Below are positions 1-11,300 of a DNA stretch of 64,000 nt, in pieces (the first letter of the stretch is position 1; every line of letters starts with the position of its first letter). Under the pieces are notes generated by a model, which worked only from the letters and a program-made list of their open reading frames with translations, was not told where the DNA came from and searched no databases. Made by a program: the position numbers and the translations under genes. The DNA lies in contig JAHNUO010000031.1 of NCBI GenBank assembly GCA_019787685.1, forward strand, positions 248,001 to 312,000, written 5' to 3'. The DNA is from Chiua virens (lineage: Eukaryota; Basidiomycota; Agaricomycetes; Boletales; Boletaceae).

Positions 1-470
1 TACCCGCACCCGCTAAGGTCCATCGTACGTCTGCAGCATCATTTCAGTTTACTGACCAAAGTCTCATCTCCCTAGACCGAATTCATCACTAACCTATGAG
101 ACCTTCTTTGGCAAGTCGTTTCTCTCTCATGTCTATCTTTCGCTCTGTTCAGATGTGTTATCCCCCATATGAATCTATCGTGCTCTACATTTGTGTTATT
201 CGTCGAGTCAACTCAGGCCCTCGACAAATTGAGGCCGATCTGAAGTACATAGTTCCCGCAGATGTGATCGCTATTGCCAGTATTTTCTTTTACATTTTGT
301 CACGAATTTATCCGTTTTGCAAGCAGTGATTTGTTCCCCAAGACTGTACTGTTATCTCTGCTGAGGTTCTCATTGTTACAATAGATACAAACATGTATAG
401 TAGTATATGAACCAAGAGATGACTCCAGAGAATCTCAGTTATGTAAATCCCACCATCATTATAAAACCTG
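1..470. other. Window start, no gene recognised
   Basis: Only short open frames without family resemblance are seen. The stretch lies just upstream of a dead Tc1-like transposase and may hold the end of that element, but no terminal inverted repeat could be made out by eye. Confidence 0.4.
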
Positions 471-1486
471 ATGATCTCTAGCTCTCAAAGGCACAACATT
501 ATCTTTCATCTTTCTCTTGGTCTGTCCTCTAGGAAAATAGCCTCTCAAACTAGTCTAGGAAAGTCCACAGTATCTAGGGTTCTTCAGGAAATCCAGTCAG
601 ACAAGACTAGATATGTATTTTGGTGGTCACCCTTCAAAGCTTTCATCCACCAACAAGAGGGCTATTGTACAACAGATCATTACTAGTAAGGTCAAGAATG
701 CTGTTCAGACCACTAAATCTATCAATACCGTTATTAACACTCCTGTCTACCCTCAGACAGTCAGGAATACCCTCAAGGAAGCCTCCTTAAAAGTTGTAGT
801 AAAGAAGAAAAATCCTCTTCTGTTCAAGCCATAAGCACAGAAGGTTGGCCTTTGCTCTTGAGTACTACTGACATGGGATTGTAGAGGATTGGAAGAGAGT
901 TATCTGGTCAGATGAGACCAAGATTAATAGGATTGGGTCAGATGGGCAAGAGTATGTATGGAAAAAGACAGTGGAAGGGTTGATTTCTAGAGAAGTCAAA
1001 AATACAGTTAAGCATAGAAGAGGTTCATTGATGTTATGGGAACATATAGGATGGAATGAGGTGGGAGTTTTGAGTGAGATGGAGGGAAGAATGGATGCTG
1101 AATAGTATGTGACAATCTTGGAGCATGGGTTGTTGAAAAGGATGGAGGAATTTGGAATTCCAGAAGATGACACTATTACTCAACAAGATAATGATCCCAA
1201 GCTTAGCTCTAAAAGAACTTAGATTTGGTTTGAAGATAAAGGGATTAGGTTTCTGGATTGGCCTACACAGTCTCCAGACCTTAGTCCCATTGAACATACC
1301 TGAAATCACCTCAAGAGATGCCTTTCACCTTATAAAAGTGCTCCTAAAGGAGTTCATCAACTATAGGAGAGGTTAGTAGAGGAGTAGGAGAATATTTCTG
1401 CAGAAGAGTATCAGAATTGGATTAAAAGCATGCCTAGAAGGCTTGAAGCAGTTATCAAGGCCAAACAGGGTCATACCAAGCACTAA
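471..1486 (+). pseudogene. Tc1/mariner-type transposase relic
   Basis: An N-terminal helix-turn-helix (SSRKIASQTSLGKSTVSRVL) is followed, across frame breaks, by transposase landmarks: WSDETKINRIGSDG around 900-940, QQDNDPKLSSKRT around 1180-1220 and DWPTQSPDLSPIEHT around 1257-1300, ending KAKQGHTKH-stop at 1486. These match the DDE/D domain of Tc1-like elements. The reading frame shifts at least twice and carries several stops. Three stops sit where the family has tryptophan (after SPIEHT, and in the C-terminal stretch before ERLVEE and EN), as expected from TGG to TGA or TAG. It cannot encode a working transposase. The flanks are AT-rich and no terminal repeats or TA duplication were identified. 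Confidence 0.85.
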
Positions 1487-1917
1487 ATATTTAGATTAGT
1501 ATAAAGTCAAAAAACTGTCTTGATAAGTGATCATTTTGAAATGATTGCCATTTCATCAAATCTTACTTAAATCCTTTGACCCTTGATCTAATAGAAAGCC
1601 AAGAGTAAGTACTATATTTCATACACACCCACAGGTTTGGGTAACATTTAGTGGTTACCACATTTTGTTGCATTCAGTGAAAAACATGCAAACATTGGGA
1701 CAGTTATTTGAGCCACAGTCTGTACATTTCAATAAGTCATGAACATACTTTGTTTTCCCACAATTTGTAATATTTTATTTAGCCTGGTTCTTTGCACTTG
1801 TGACCTTTGGTCTTCAACTACTAGTACATGGGGTGGCTCCAAAATAACTCAACACACTATATTTCTGCCAAAGCATATATGTACAAGCATATTGTAAGCC
1901 TTGTAAGAGTGACTATT
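1487..1917. other. AT-rich intergenic
   Basis: No coding feature is seen. It lies downstream of the dead transposase and beyond the 3' end of the minus-strand GTPase-like gene, so it probably includes that gene's 3' untranslated region and terminator. Confidence 0.4.
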
Positions 1918-4900
1918 TCACTTGGTGATATTTGAAGCTAATATACATAATTTAAAAAGTTGTTCATGATGACCAAAATGGCAAATGACTTACAAATAAG
2001 ATTCTTGGAAATCATATCCAAAAGGAGTTCTGTCATTTTCTCACTATCCTGAAAGTCATATTGAGAAATAAGCTCAGAGACTGCTTTCTTGACTTTGAGG
2101 ATTGTTTCAGATGATTCATAAAGCTGGGTTGCTACCATGATTGGGTCTTGAACAGCTTTCTGGTGTAAGAAGAATGAATGCTCCAGGATAATGGCAATGG
2201 CTACAAATATTAATGGAGATAGTTACTGAATTTGGCACTCAGAAAACTGACCAATGCCTAAATGAAGTGCCATGTGCCATGTAGTACTATCTTGCAAAGA
2301 AGACTGGATTATGGAATAAATAGTAGGTAGACTGGCATGATAAAATCATACTCACAATGGATATGCACTTTCTTGCTAGTGCACTGTAATCAACAGGAAT
2401 ATAGGGCTGAGGATATTGTATATTAATTGATTGAAAAAAAAATCAGAAGACTAAACAGAAGACTAAAATGGATAAACATACATCAGAGGCTTGCAAAATC
2501 TATGAAGTTGATATCATTATTTATACTGCAAAAAGTCCAACACATGACAAACCTCCTATAAAACATAAGGCATATAAAGCAAAATGAAAATTTGCTCATA
2601 CCTCCTAATGAATTGAAATAAATAGGGATTAAAATATTTGAAAATTAAGGGGCATATAAATGCTTACATCCTATAGAATGTCAAAATAATCAATAAAGTT
2701 GAATGGAGTGAAATACATACCAGCTATTATAGACATTATAAAGGAAGTTATGATAAACAGTACAGATCAGCATCCTGCTAGAAGCCCATTCACAATCAGA
2801 GCACTTACTTCCTATGAATGGCAGGACAGGGGGAAGGACAGAGGGGCATGGATCAGCATCCTTCTGGAAGCCCATTCACAATCAGAGCACTTACAAACTA
2901 TGAATGGCAGGACAGGGGCAAGGACAGAGGGGCATGGATCAGCATCCTTCTGGAAGCCCATTCACAATCAGAGCACTTACTCCCTATGAATGGCAGGACA
3001 GGGGCAAGGACAGAGGGGCATGGATCAGCATCCTTCTGGAAGCCCATTCACAATCAGAGCACTTACTCCCTATGAATGGCAGGACAGGGGCAAGGACAGA
3101 GGGGCATGGATCAGCATCCTTCTGGAAGCCCATTCACAATCAGAGCACTTACAAGCTATGAATGGCAGGACAGGGGCAAGGACAGAGGGGCATGGATCAG
3201 CATCCTTCTGGAAGCCCATTCACAATCAGAGCACTTACTCCCTATGAATGGCAGGACAGGGGCAAGGACAGAGGGGCATGGATCAGCATCCTTCTGGAAG
3301 CCCATTCACAATCAGAGCACTTACTCCCTATGAATGGCAGGACAGGGGCAAGGACAGAGGGGCATGGATCAGCATCCTTCTGGAAGCCCATTCACAATCA
3401 GAGCACTTACTCGCTATGAATGGCAGGACAGGGGCAAGGACAGAGGGGCATGGATCAGCATCCCTCTGGAAGCCCATTCACAATCAGAGCACTTACAAGC
3501 TATGAATGGCAGGACAGGGGCAAGGACAGAGGGGCATGGATCAGCATCCTTCTGGAAGCCCATTCACAATCAGAGCACTTACAAACTATGAATGGCAGGA
3601 CAGGGGCAAGGACAGAGGGGCATGGATCAGCATCCTTCTGGAAGCCCATTCACAATCAGAGCACTTACAAACTATGAATGGCAGGACAGGGGCAAGGACA
3701 GAGGGGCATGGATCAGCATCCTTCTGGAAGCCCATTTATAATCAGAGCACTTACTCGCTATGAATGGCAGGACAGTGGCAAGGACAGAGGGGCATGGATC
3801 AGCATCCCTCTGGAAGCCCATTCACAATCAGAGCACTTACAAACTATGAATGGCAGGACAGGGGCAAGGACAGGAGGGCATGGATCAGCATCCTTCTGGA
3901 AGCCCATTCACAATCAGAGCACTTACAAGCTATGAATGGCAGGACAGGGGCAAGGACAGAGGGGCATGGATCAGCATCCTTCTGGAAGCCCATTCACAAT
4001 CAGAGCACTTACAATCTATGAATGGCAGGACAGGGGCAAGGACAGAGGGGCATGGATCAGCATCCCTCTGGAAGCCCATTCACAATCAGAGCACTTACTC
4101 CCTATGAATGGCAGGACAGGGGCAAGGACAGAGGGGCATGGATCAGCATCCCTCTGGAAGCCCATTCACAATCAGAGCACTTACTCCCTATGAATGGCAG
4201 GACAGGGGCAAGGACAGAGGGGCATGGATCAGCATCCTTCTGGAAGCCCATTCACAATCAGAGCACTTACTCGCTATGAATGGCAGGACAGGGGCAAGGA
4301 CAGAGGGGCATGGATCAGCATCCTTCTGGAAGCCCATTCACAATCAGAGCACTTACAAACTATGAATGGCAGGACAGGGGGAAGGACAGAGGGGCATGGA
4401 TCAGCATCCTTCTGGAAGCCCATTCACAATCAGAACACTTACTCCCTATGAATGGCAGGACAGGGGCAAGGACAGAGGGGCATGGATCAGCATCCTTCTG
4501 GAAGCCCATTCACAACCAGAACACTTACTCCCTATGAATGGCAGGACAGGGGCAAGGACAGAGGGGCATGGATCAGCATCCTTCTGGAAGCCCATTCACA
4601 ACCAGAGCACTTACTGGCTATGAATGGCAGGACAGGGGCAAGGACAGAGGGGCATGGATCAGCATCCTTCTGGAAGCCCATTCACAATCAGAGCACTTAC
4701 AAGCTATGAATGGCAGGACAGGGGCAAGGACAGAGGGGCATGGATCAGCATTCCTCTGGAAGCCCATTCACAATCAGAGCACTTACGAACTATGAATGGC
4801 AGGACAGGGGCAAGGACAGAGGGGCATGGATCAGCATCCCTCTGGAAGCCCATTCACAATCAGAGCACTTACTCGCTATGAATGGCAGGACAGGGGCAAG

Positions 4901-7900
4901 GACAGAGGGGCATGGATCAGCATTCCTCTGGAAGCCCATTCACAATCAGAGCACTTACAAACTATGAATGGCAGGACAGGGGCAAGGACAGAGGGGCATG
5001 GATCAGCATCCTTCTGGAAGCCCATTCACAATCAGAGCACTTACAATCTATGAATGGCAGGACAGGGGCAAGGACAGAGGGGCATGGATCAGCATCCTTC
5101 TGGAAGCCCATTCACAATCAGAGCACTTACTCGCTATGAATGGCAGGACAGGGGCAAGGACAGAGGGGCATGGATCAGCATCCTTCTGGAAGCCCATTCA
5201 CAATCAGAGCACTTACTCCCTATGAATGGCAGGACAGGGGCAAGGACAGGAGGGCATGGATCAGCATCCCTCTGGAAGCCCATTCACAATCAGAGCACTT
5301 ACTCGCTATGAATGGCAGGACAGGGGCAAGGACAGAGGGGCATGGATCAGCATCCCTCTGGAAGCCCATTCACAATCAGAGCACTTACTTGCTATGAATG
5401 GCAGGACAGGGGCAAGGACAGAGGGGCATGGATCAGCATCCTTCTGGAAGCCCATTCACAATCAGAGCACTTACAAACTATGAATGGCAGGACAGGGGGA
5501 AGGACAGAGGGGCATGGATCAGCATCCCTCTGGAAGCCCATTCACAATCAGAGCACTTACAAACTATGAATGGCAGGACAGGGGCAAGGACAGAGGGGCA
5601 TGGATCAGCATCCCTCTGGAAGCCCATTCACAATCAGAGCACTTACAAACTATGAATGGCAGGACAGGGGCAAGGACAGAGGGGCATGGATCAGCATCCT
5701 TCTGGAAGCCCATTCACAATCAGAGCACTTACTCGCTATGAATGGCAGGACAGGGGCAAGGACAGAGGGGCATGGATCAGCATCCCTCTGGAAGCCCATT
5801 CACAATCAGAGCACTTACTCCCTATGAATGGCAGGACAGGGGCAAGGACAGAGGGGCATGGATCAGCATCCTTCTGGAAGCCCATTCACAATCAGAGCAC
5901 TTACTCCCTATGAATGGCAGGACAGGGGCAAGGACAGAGGGGCATGGATCAGCATCCTTCTGGAAGCCCATTCACAATCAGAGCACTTACTTGCTATGAA
6001 TGGCAGGACAGGGGCAAGGACAGGAGGGCATGGATCAGCATCCCTCTGGAAGCCCATTCACAATCAGAGCACTTACTCGCTATGAATGGCAGGACAGGGG
6101 CAAGGACAGAGGGGCATGGATCAGCATCCCTCTGGAAGCCCATTCACAATCAGAGCACTTACTCGCTATGAATGGCAGGACAGGGGCAAGGACAGAGGGG
6201 CATGGATCAGCATCCTTCTGGAAGCCCATTCACAATCAGAGCACTTACTCCCTATGAATGGCAGGACAGGGGGAAGGACAGAGGGGCATGGATCAGCATC
6301 CTTCTGGAAGCCCATTCACAATCAGAGCACTTACAAACTATGAATGGCAGGACAGGGGCAAGGACAGAGGGGCATGGATCAGCATCCTTCTGGAAGCCCA
6401 TTCACAATCAGAGCACTTACTCCCTATGAATGGCAGGACAGGGGGAAGGACAGAGGGGCATGGATCAGCATCCTTCTGGAAGCCCATTCACAATCAGAGC
6501 ACTTACAAACTATGAATGGCAGGACAGGGGCAAGGACAGAGGGGCATGGATCAGCATCCTTCTGGAAGCCCATTCACAATCAGAGCACTTACTCCCTATG
6601 AATGGCAGGACAGGGGCAAGGACAGAGGGGCATGGATCAGCATCCCTCTGGAAGCCCATTCACAATCAGAGCACTTACTCGCTATGAATGGCAGGACAGG
6701 GGCAAGGACAGAGGGGCATGGATCAGCATCCTTCTGGAAGCCCATTCACAATCAGAGCACTTACTCCCTATGAATGGCAGGACAGAGGGGCAAGGACAGA
6801 GGGGCATGGATCAGCATCCTTCTGGAAGCCCATTCATAATCAGAGCACTTACTTGCTATGAATGGCAGGACAGGGGCAAGGACAGGAGGGCATGGATCAG
6901 CATCCCTCTGGAAGCCCATTCACAATCAGAGCACTTACTCGCTATGAATGGCAGGACAGGGGCAAGGACAGAGGGGCATGGATCAGCATCCCTCTGGAAG
7001 CCCATTCACAATCAGAGCACTTACTCGCTATGAATGGCAGGACAGGGGCAAGGACAGAGGGGCATGGATCAGCATCCTTCTGGAAGCCCATTCACAATCA
7101 GAGCACTTACAAACTATGAATGGCAGGACAGGGGCAAGGACAGAGGGGCATGGATCAGCATCCTTCTGGAAGCCCATTCACAATCAGAGCACTTACAATC
7201 TATGAATGGCAGGACAGGGGCAAGGACAGAGGGGCATGGATCAGCATTCTTCTGGAAGCCCATTCACAATCAGAGCACTTACTCCCTATGAATGGCAGGA
7301 CAGGGGGAAGGACAGAGGGGCATGGATCAGCATCCCTCTGGAAGCCCATTCACAATCAGAGCACTTACTTCCTATGAATGGCAGGACAGGGGCAAGGACA
7401 GTGGGGCATAGATGATCCAGCATCCTCATTTACAATCACAAGGATGTCTCACCTTTTATGAATAGGACAAGAATTTCTTTCACTACAGATCTCATTCACT
7501 GCATAGAAATTCACACACCTTAACATGTGGAAACCATGATCCAATTCCTTCCACCAATATCTGCTGTGCAGAATCTGTCAATGGTTCCATGTTCTCATGT
7601 ATATCCTTAATGACAGGTATCAGGACCCTGTAAAATGATTTAATAGATATAACCCATAATCCAGAAAATCCATATAAATTACCTCCTAAAACCATACTCA
7701 ATGCAAAGCAGGATGTTTGTGTGTTGTGTAGTCACAAGCAGCATTTGCAATGCTTCTTCATCCAAGGCCCCCACAGTCCTTTTCAAGAGAAGTTTACACC
7801 CCTCATTTGATTTGTGCAGTTCTATGTACATTAAAATCAGTTTGACCATGAGACATGTATATTATACATACCTCTTAACTCCACATATGCATTTGGTGGA

Positions 7901-9075
7901 TGCCTCATCTTTTGTACCCTCTCCCATGTAGGATTCCCTTTCAGCATTCTCTCAGCATTCTGCTGTCCAATTGCAACCCTTCTCTCATGAGAAAGCTCTT
8001 GTTCCTCAGGTGTCAAGGCTGCCATCCCTTGTATCAGCAGTGCATCACATTTTGTGAATACAAGTACTACAGGCACTGCAAATAGTATGAGAAAAACAAC
8101 TCCATACATCCATCAGGAACACTTACCACTCCCTGTGTCACATTCATTGAAAAACATTTCCTCAGCAGCCAAGACAGCTCGGTGGTACTGGTCCATTGGA
8201 ATACAGTACCTATTCAGTCACAATGTTGTCATTGTCAGTGTGGCATAAATGCTACTATCTCTCCTTACCAGATAGCATGGACTCGCTTCTTGAGGTGTGC
8301 TGTCTTTGCACGCGATGCAACAAACTCCTTCATCTGTTTAAATTCTCCGATGCTACCAGCTTCGAAGCCCTGTGAGTCATGAAAGATAAAATTTGGGTTG
8401 CTTCGAAAGACCAATTCGTTCTCGATGTCATGCATTCCGCGCTTGAGACGTGTTAGAAAAATGTTACTGATCAGGACTCCACGGTAGCCATTTAACTCAC
8501 GTCCCGGGATTCCTGGATCTGTGCTAGATCGACCTGATCGCAGACTATCAGTGCGCCCGCATCGTCACGGACATCTCATTTAAGCATACCTCATTCCCAT
8601 CTCCATCAAGGATCACTGGATCTTCCGTGGAGTTGCAGATTTGCTTGAGTATCGTGGTCTTCCCAGCATTGGCTCGGCCAATGATAAGGATTCTGAACCG
8701 CCCGAATTTATTTCTGATGCCATCCATCTGCATGATAGGTTCTGCGGATGATTCCTCAGGAAATTCGGCGGAAGTTCCTGCGAGAGGTTCTGCAGGTGGC
8801 TCTGTGAGAGGTTCTGCGGGTGGCGCTGCGAGAAATTCTGTGGATGGTTCTGCGAGAGGTTCTGTAGGTGGCTCTGCGAGAGGTTCTGTGGGTGGCTCTG
8901 CGAGAGATTCTGTGGATGGTTCTGCGAGAGGTTCTGTGGGTGGCTCTGCGAGAGGTTCTGTGGATGGTTCTGCGAGAGGTTCTGTGGGTGACTCTGCGAG
9001 ATATTCTGTGGAAGGTCTCGTGGGGGCCTTGGAGCGAAAGAACGGGAAGCGAGCGCGAGCCATAAGCCTTTTCAT
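1918..9075 (-). CDS. P-loop GTPase-like protein with a one-codon micro-exon array
   Basis: The coding exons by splice signal and phase are 9075-8590, 8533-8501, 8441-8269, 8209-8127, 8075-7872, 7821-7683 and 7627-7519. Then come 54 three-base exons (7371 to 2809) and one-codon exons at 2723-2721, 2670-2668, 2604-2602 and 2555-2553. Exons 2499-2482, 2383-2356, 2200-1994 and 1937-1918 complete it. The sum is 1674 nt, about 557 residues. Residues 21-113 are octapeptide repeats. Walker A GRANAGKT is at 133-140, DSQG at about 195-198 and TKCD (G4 position) at 266-269, as in Era/AIG1-like G domains common in Agaricomycetes. Residues 410-467 come from one-codon exons. The C-terminal part contains IAIILEHSFFLHQ. 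An alternative end reads on to 1938 without the last intron. The G domain is secure; the micro-exon model rests on splice motifs and phase only. Function unknown. Confidence 0.75.
2482..2808 (-). other. Non-repetitive micro-exon cluster beyond the array
   Basis: The last array codon (2811-2809) is followed by an 85-nt intron whose first half is array sequence and second half unique, ending ATAATAG. Then come CTG, a 50-nt intron (GTATGT to CTATAG), GAT, a 63-nt intron (GTAAGC to CATTAG), GAG, a 46-nt intron (GTATGA to TATAG), GAG, a 53-nt intron (GTTTGT to CATAG) and an 18-nt exon at 2499-2482 encoding ILQASD with a GTATGT donor. These introns do not resemble the 86-bp unit, yet keep the exon-of-one-codon layout and phase 0. 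Confidence 0.65.
2764..7440 (-). repeat. 86-bp tandem array of introns plus one-codon exons
   Basis: There are about 53 full 86-bp copies plus degenerate ends. On the minus strand each copy reads three variable bases, then GTAAGTGCTCTGATTG, a second CTGAT about 40 nt before the acceptor, a long C/T tract and CCATTCATAG. That is an 83-nt intron with a canonical donor and acceptor. The variable triplets on the gene strand are GGA 16 times, CGA 12, TTT 12, CTT 4, ATT 3, CAA 3, GAA 2, CCA 1 and TTC 1 (54 in all). The intron body has only about ten recurrent variants, such as CTT/CCT, GGGGC/GGGGA and AGAGGG/AGGAGG on the + strand. One copy near 6780 carries a 2-bp insertion inside the intron. A last decayed unit at 7378-7440 has AA in place of the acceptor AG. 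Confidence 0.9.
8737..9015 (-). repeat. 24-bp coding minisatellite (octapeptide repeat)
   Basis: Eleven units and a partial one encode an eight-residue motif close to PPTEPLAE or PSTEPLAE in exon 1 of the GTPase-like gene. Because the unit is a multiple of three, several other frames on both strands are also open here; those are shadows. The N-terminal four units are the most regular and those nearest the G domain (such as TSAEFPEE) the most diverged. Confidence 0.9.
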
Positions 9076-9229
9076 TGTACTTAGCTGCTGTGAACTCGGT
9101 GTCGACTATGAGAAAGATTCTGAGGAGCCGTGTCAACAACCCACAACACTATTCAGCCACGTCGTTCTGAATTGCATTACTACTCGGCTTACTACTTATG
9201 GCTAAGACTTTGGCAATACCATTCTCTCG

Positions 9230-11300
9230 AGAGACCCGACGGTGATCAACCACCTTGACCCCACTTTGACATATCCATACTCAATCAGTATCAGATACCA
9301 CCGCACCCGCTCCTCGCTTCTCAGTAACACCAACGACAGCCGTCCGCTTCGCACTCCAGCCAGTACGAACCCGTCCAATGGTTGAAGGTCTATCGGCACA
9401 CTAGTCCTCACCACCGCCGACTGACTCGCGTCCTGGTTCCGTCATCGGTACACCGTCGAGCAGTGCGATGGCCGTGTGTCGACGAAAGGTCCGTTCCGTC
9501 TGCGAGACCAATAGGACCGCTGGGACAGTGATGGTCCAGCCAGGGCTTGGAACATGGATGAACGATGGGCCGTGTATGAGAAATAGGTATAGTAAGTTGT
9601 GCATCTGAGTGGTTAGCAGGCATGGGTCACGCCTCGCTCTGTCACCGAGATAAATTCGATCATCAATTCCGAAGCCTCGGTAACTTGAACAGTACATATT
9701 ATGGGCTAGCTGTCACGAATGCGTATCAGCACCAAACTCGTTCCCCAAATAACGATGAAGAGACCTACCGGAGGATGGGTACTCCCGTCAGCGTTCTACC
9801 AGATCAGCAACCTCACCTATCTAAACTTCAACACGTCTTTGATCATACCCTTGTAGGCCTCACCCGCTCGGGGCGGTTCGCGTCGACGTGCGTATGTGCT
9901 CGAAAGAACGGTGAGAATAACACCAATCCCGTAACGCCTCGCAAGCATCCCGGATTTGGAGTTACTACGGGGGATTCAGAATACGCGTTAGAAATGCCAG
10001 CTGTAGCAAAGAAAACAATGGGACGTTCACCCTGCAAATACTCCAGCGAGCCCATTTGAAAGAACCATCTTCGCTCTTCCTGCCATTTGCCAAGGTTGTC
10101 ACCAGTCCACATTGCCGCGAAGTGTTGGATAGTGACATAGTAGGCACGTGTGAATACAGGTGGGAGTTTGGGAGAGTCTGAATAGTGATAGACGATGTAG
10201 ATTTAATTGGCCTGATGAAGACGAGTGCAGCAGTGAGTAAAATCCAGAGGACCGTGACCGGTGAGGACACTTACATTGATGCTATGCACATCTCGGTGCT
10301 CCCGACTTCACTATACTCAATGGACGTTATCCCTTGACATCGAGATCTCGGGACCGTTGATCGCCGAAGTGAAAGGCCTTAAAATTTTGACCTTTCAATC
10401 GGAAAGAAAAAGGTAGAAAGGCGACAAATCACATTCGTGTTGTTGATACACACATTCTCCGAACTCTGCGTCCATGCTCCAGAGCCATCTGTACTCTTGG
10501 TCTTAGATGATTCGGTCCACAAATCCCAGTTGTTTGGGTTGAAAAAGTCGATCCACGAGGAATATCCGGGCCAATCCTATCTAAGACACGCGTATCGGTT
10601 GTCGCGACGAGTCAGAGCGAAACCATCACTTACCCTGAGTTCACCTTCACCCGACTTGGGACTCACAAGCACACCGATACCAGACGCAATCAGGATCGTC
10701 GGACTCGCCTTCGAAACTGGGTTCGATGATAATGACTGTCTGTGTCTAATTGAGACCCATCAACACTCCGATCACTAAAACGCACCTTTCGCTGCTCGCC
10801 CTCGATGTCTACAACCATCTCGACCGAGTCAGGGAACGCATTCTCGTCCCACATAAAGTACTGTGTCCGCCGGAATACTCGATATCGAGCCAAAAGACGT
10901 CTATATTCGCTTCATCGAACCGCCTCAATACACCCCGCACATCGACTGTTGACATTATTCCAGCGACATTGGTGGTACGTGATGGAGAACAACGGGAGGT
11001 ATGGGTGTCTCCGTAAGGCGCGCGTAGAGAAAAGACAGACAGGGTCAGGACCAGGAGAATGAACATGTCAAGATGTCAGATTCATCGATCCAGTGAGCCT
11101 CCGTGTCGTTTTGCTTTCTGATCTTGATCTACAGATCGTTTCCAATCACTGGCATTGAACACGGCGACGGGAGAATCTCCGAGGTATTTGAGCCGTCAGA
11201 GGTGTACAGTTGATAAGGGTCCGAATAAGCAATGTCAGGACCAGTCGTGGGGGGGATGGACATTGTTGGAGATCGAGCATCGAACATTAGTATAAACACG
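9230..11300 (-). pseudogene. GH31 alpha-glucosidase (glucosidase II alpha-like) relic
   Basis: Ordered fragments of a family 31 glycosidase are spread over different frames: YSDPYQLYTSD near 11230, HPYLPLFSITYHQCRW near 10970-11010, FDEANIDVFWLDIEYSGGH near 10890, QYFMWDENAFPDSVEM near 10840, GVLVSPKSGEGEL near 10660, SWIDFFNPNNWDLWT near 10530, NGPEISMSRDNVH near 10330, MWTGDNLGKW near 10100 and LFSPFFRAHTHVD near 9880, then FGIDDRIYLGDRA near 9650. The order is that of glucosidase II alpha subunits, which trim glucose from N-glycans in the ER. Frame changes and in-frame stops occur throughout, and the N-terminal third is absent. It is a decayed copy; an intact gene presumably lies elsewhere. 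Confidence 0.85.

Noticed and set aside
2356..2427. Larger exon starting CCC TAT ATT CCT (PYIPVDYSALARKCIS)
   Set aside because: It would leave in phase 0, whereas the next exon needs phase 1. The 28-nt exon starting at 2383 fits both sides.
2699..7415. Dozens of overlapping 85-residue plus-strand open frames
   Set aside because: They are a product of the 86-bp period: three repeats make 258 bp, so each frame closes after three units. The meaningful strand is the opposite one.
2764..7440. CRISPR-like array (constant repeat, variable spacer)
   Set aside because: Repeat is 83 bp and the variable part only 3 bp, in a eukaryotic intron-containing gene, with no cas-like genes.
2764..7440. Guanine-quadruplex-forming satellite
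   Set aside because: The plus strand has G-runs, but mostly of two; the pattern is fully explained by the pyrimidine tract of the introns on the other strand.
7492..7518. C-terminus of the GTPase-like gene at the in-frame stop at 7492
   Set aside because: A GT donor in phase 0 precedes it and a matching C-terminal coding region exists at 2200-1994. Kept as the main alternative.
8627..9205. Plus-strand 192-residue Gly/Ser-rich frame
   Set aside because: Shadow of the 24-bp coding repeat of the minus-strand gene.
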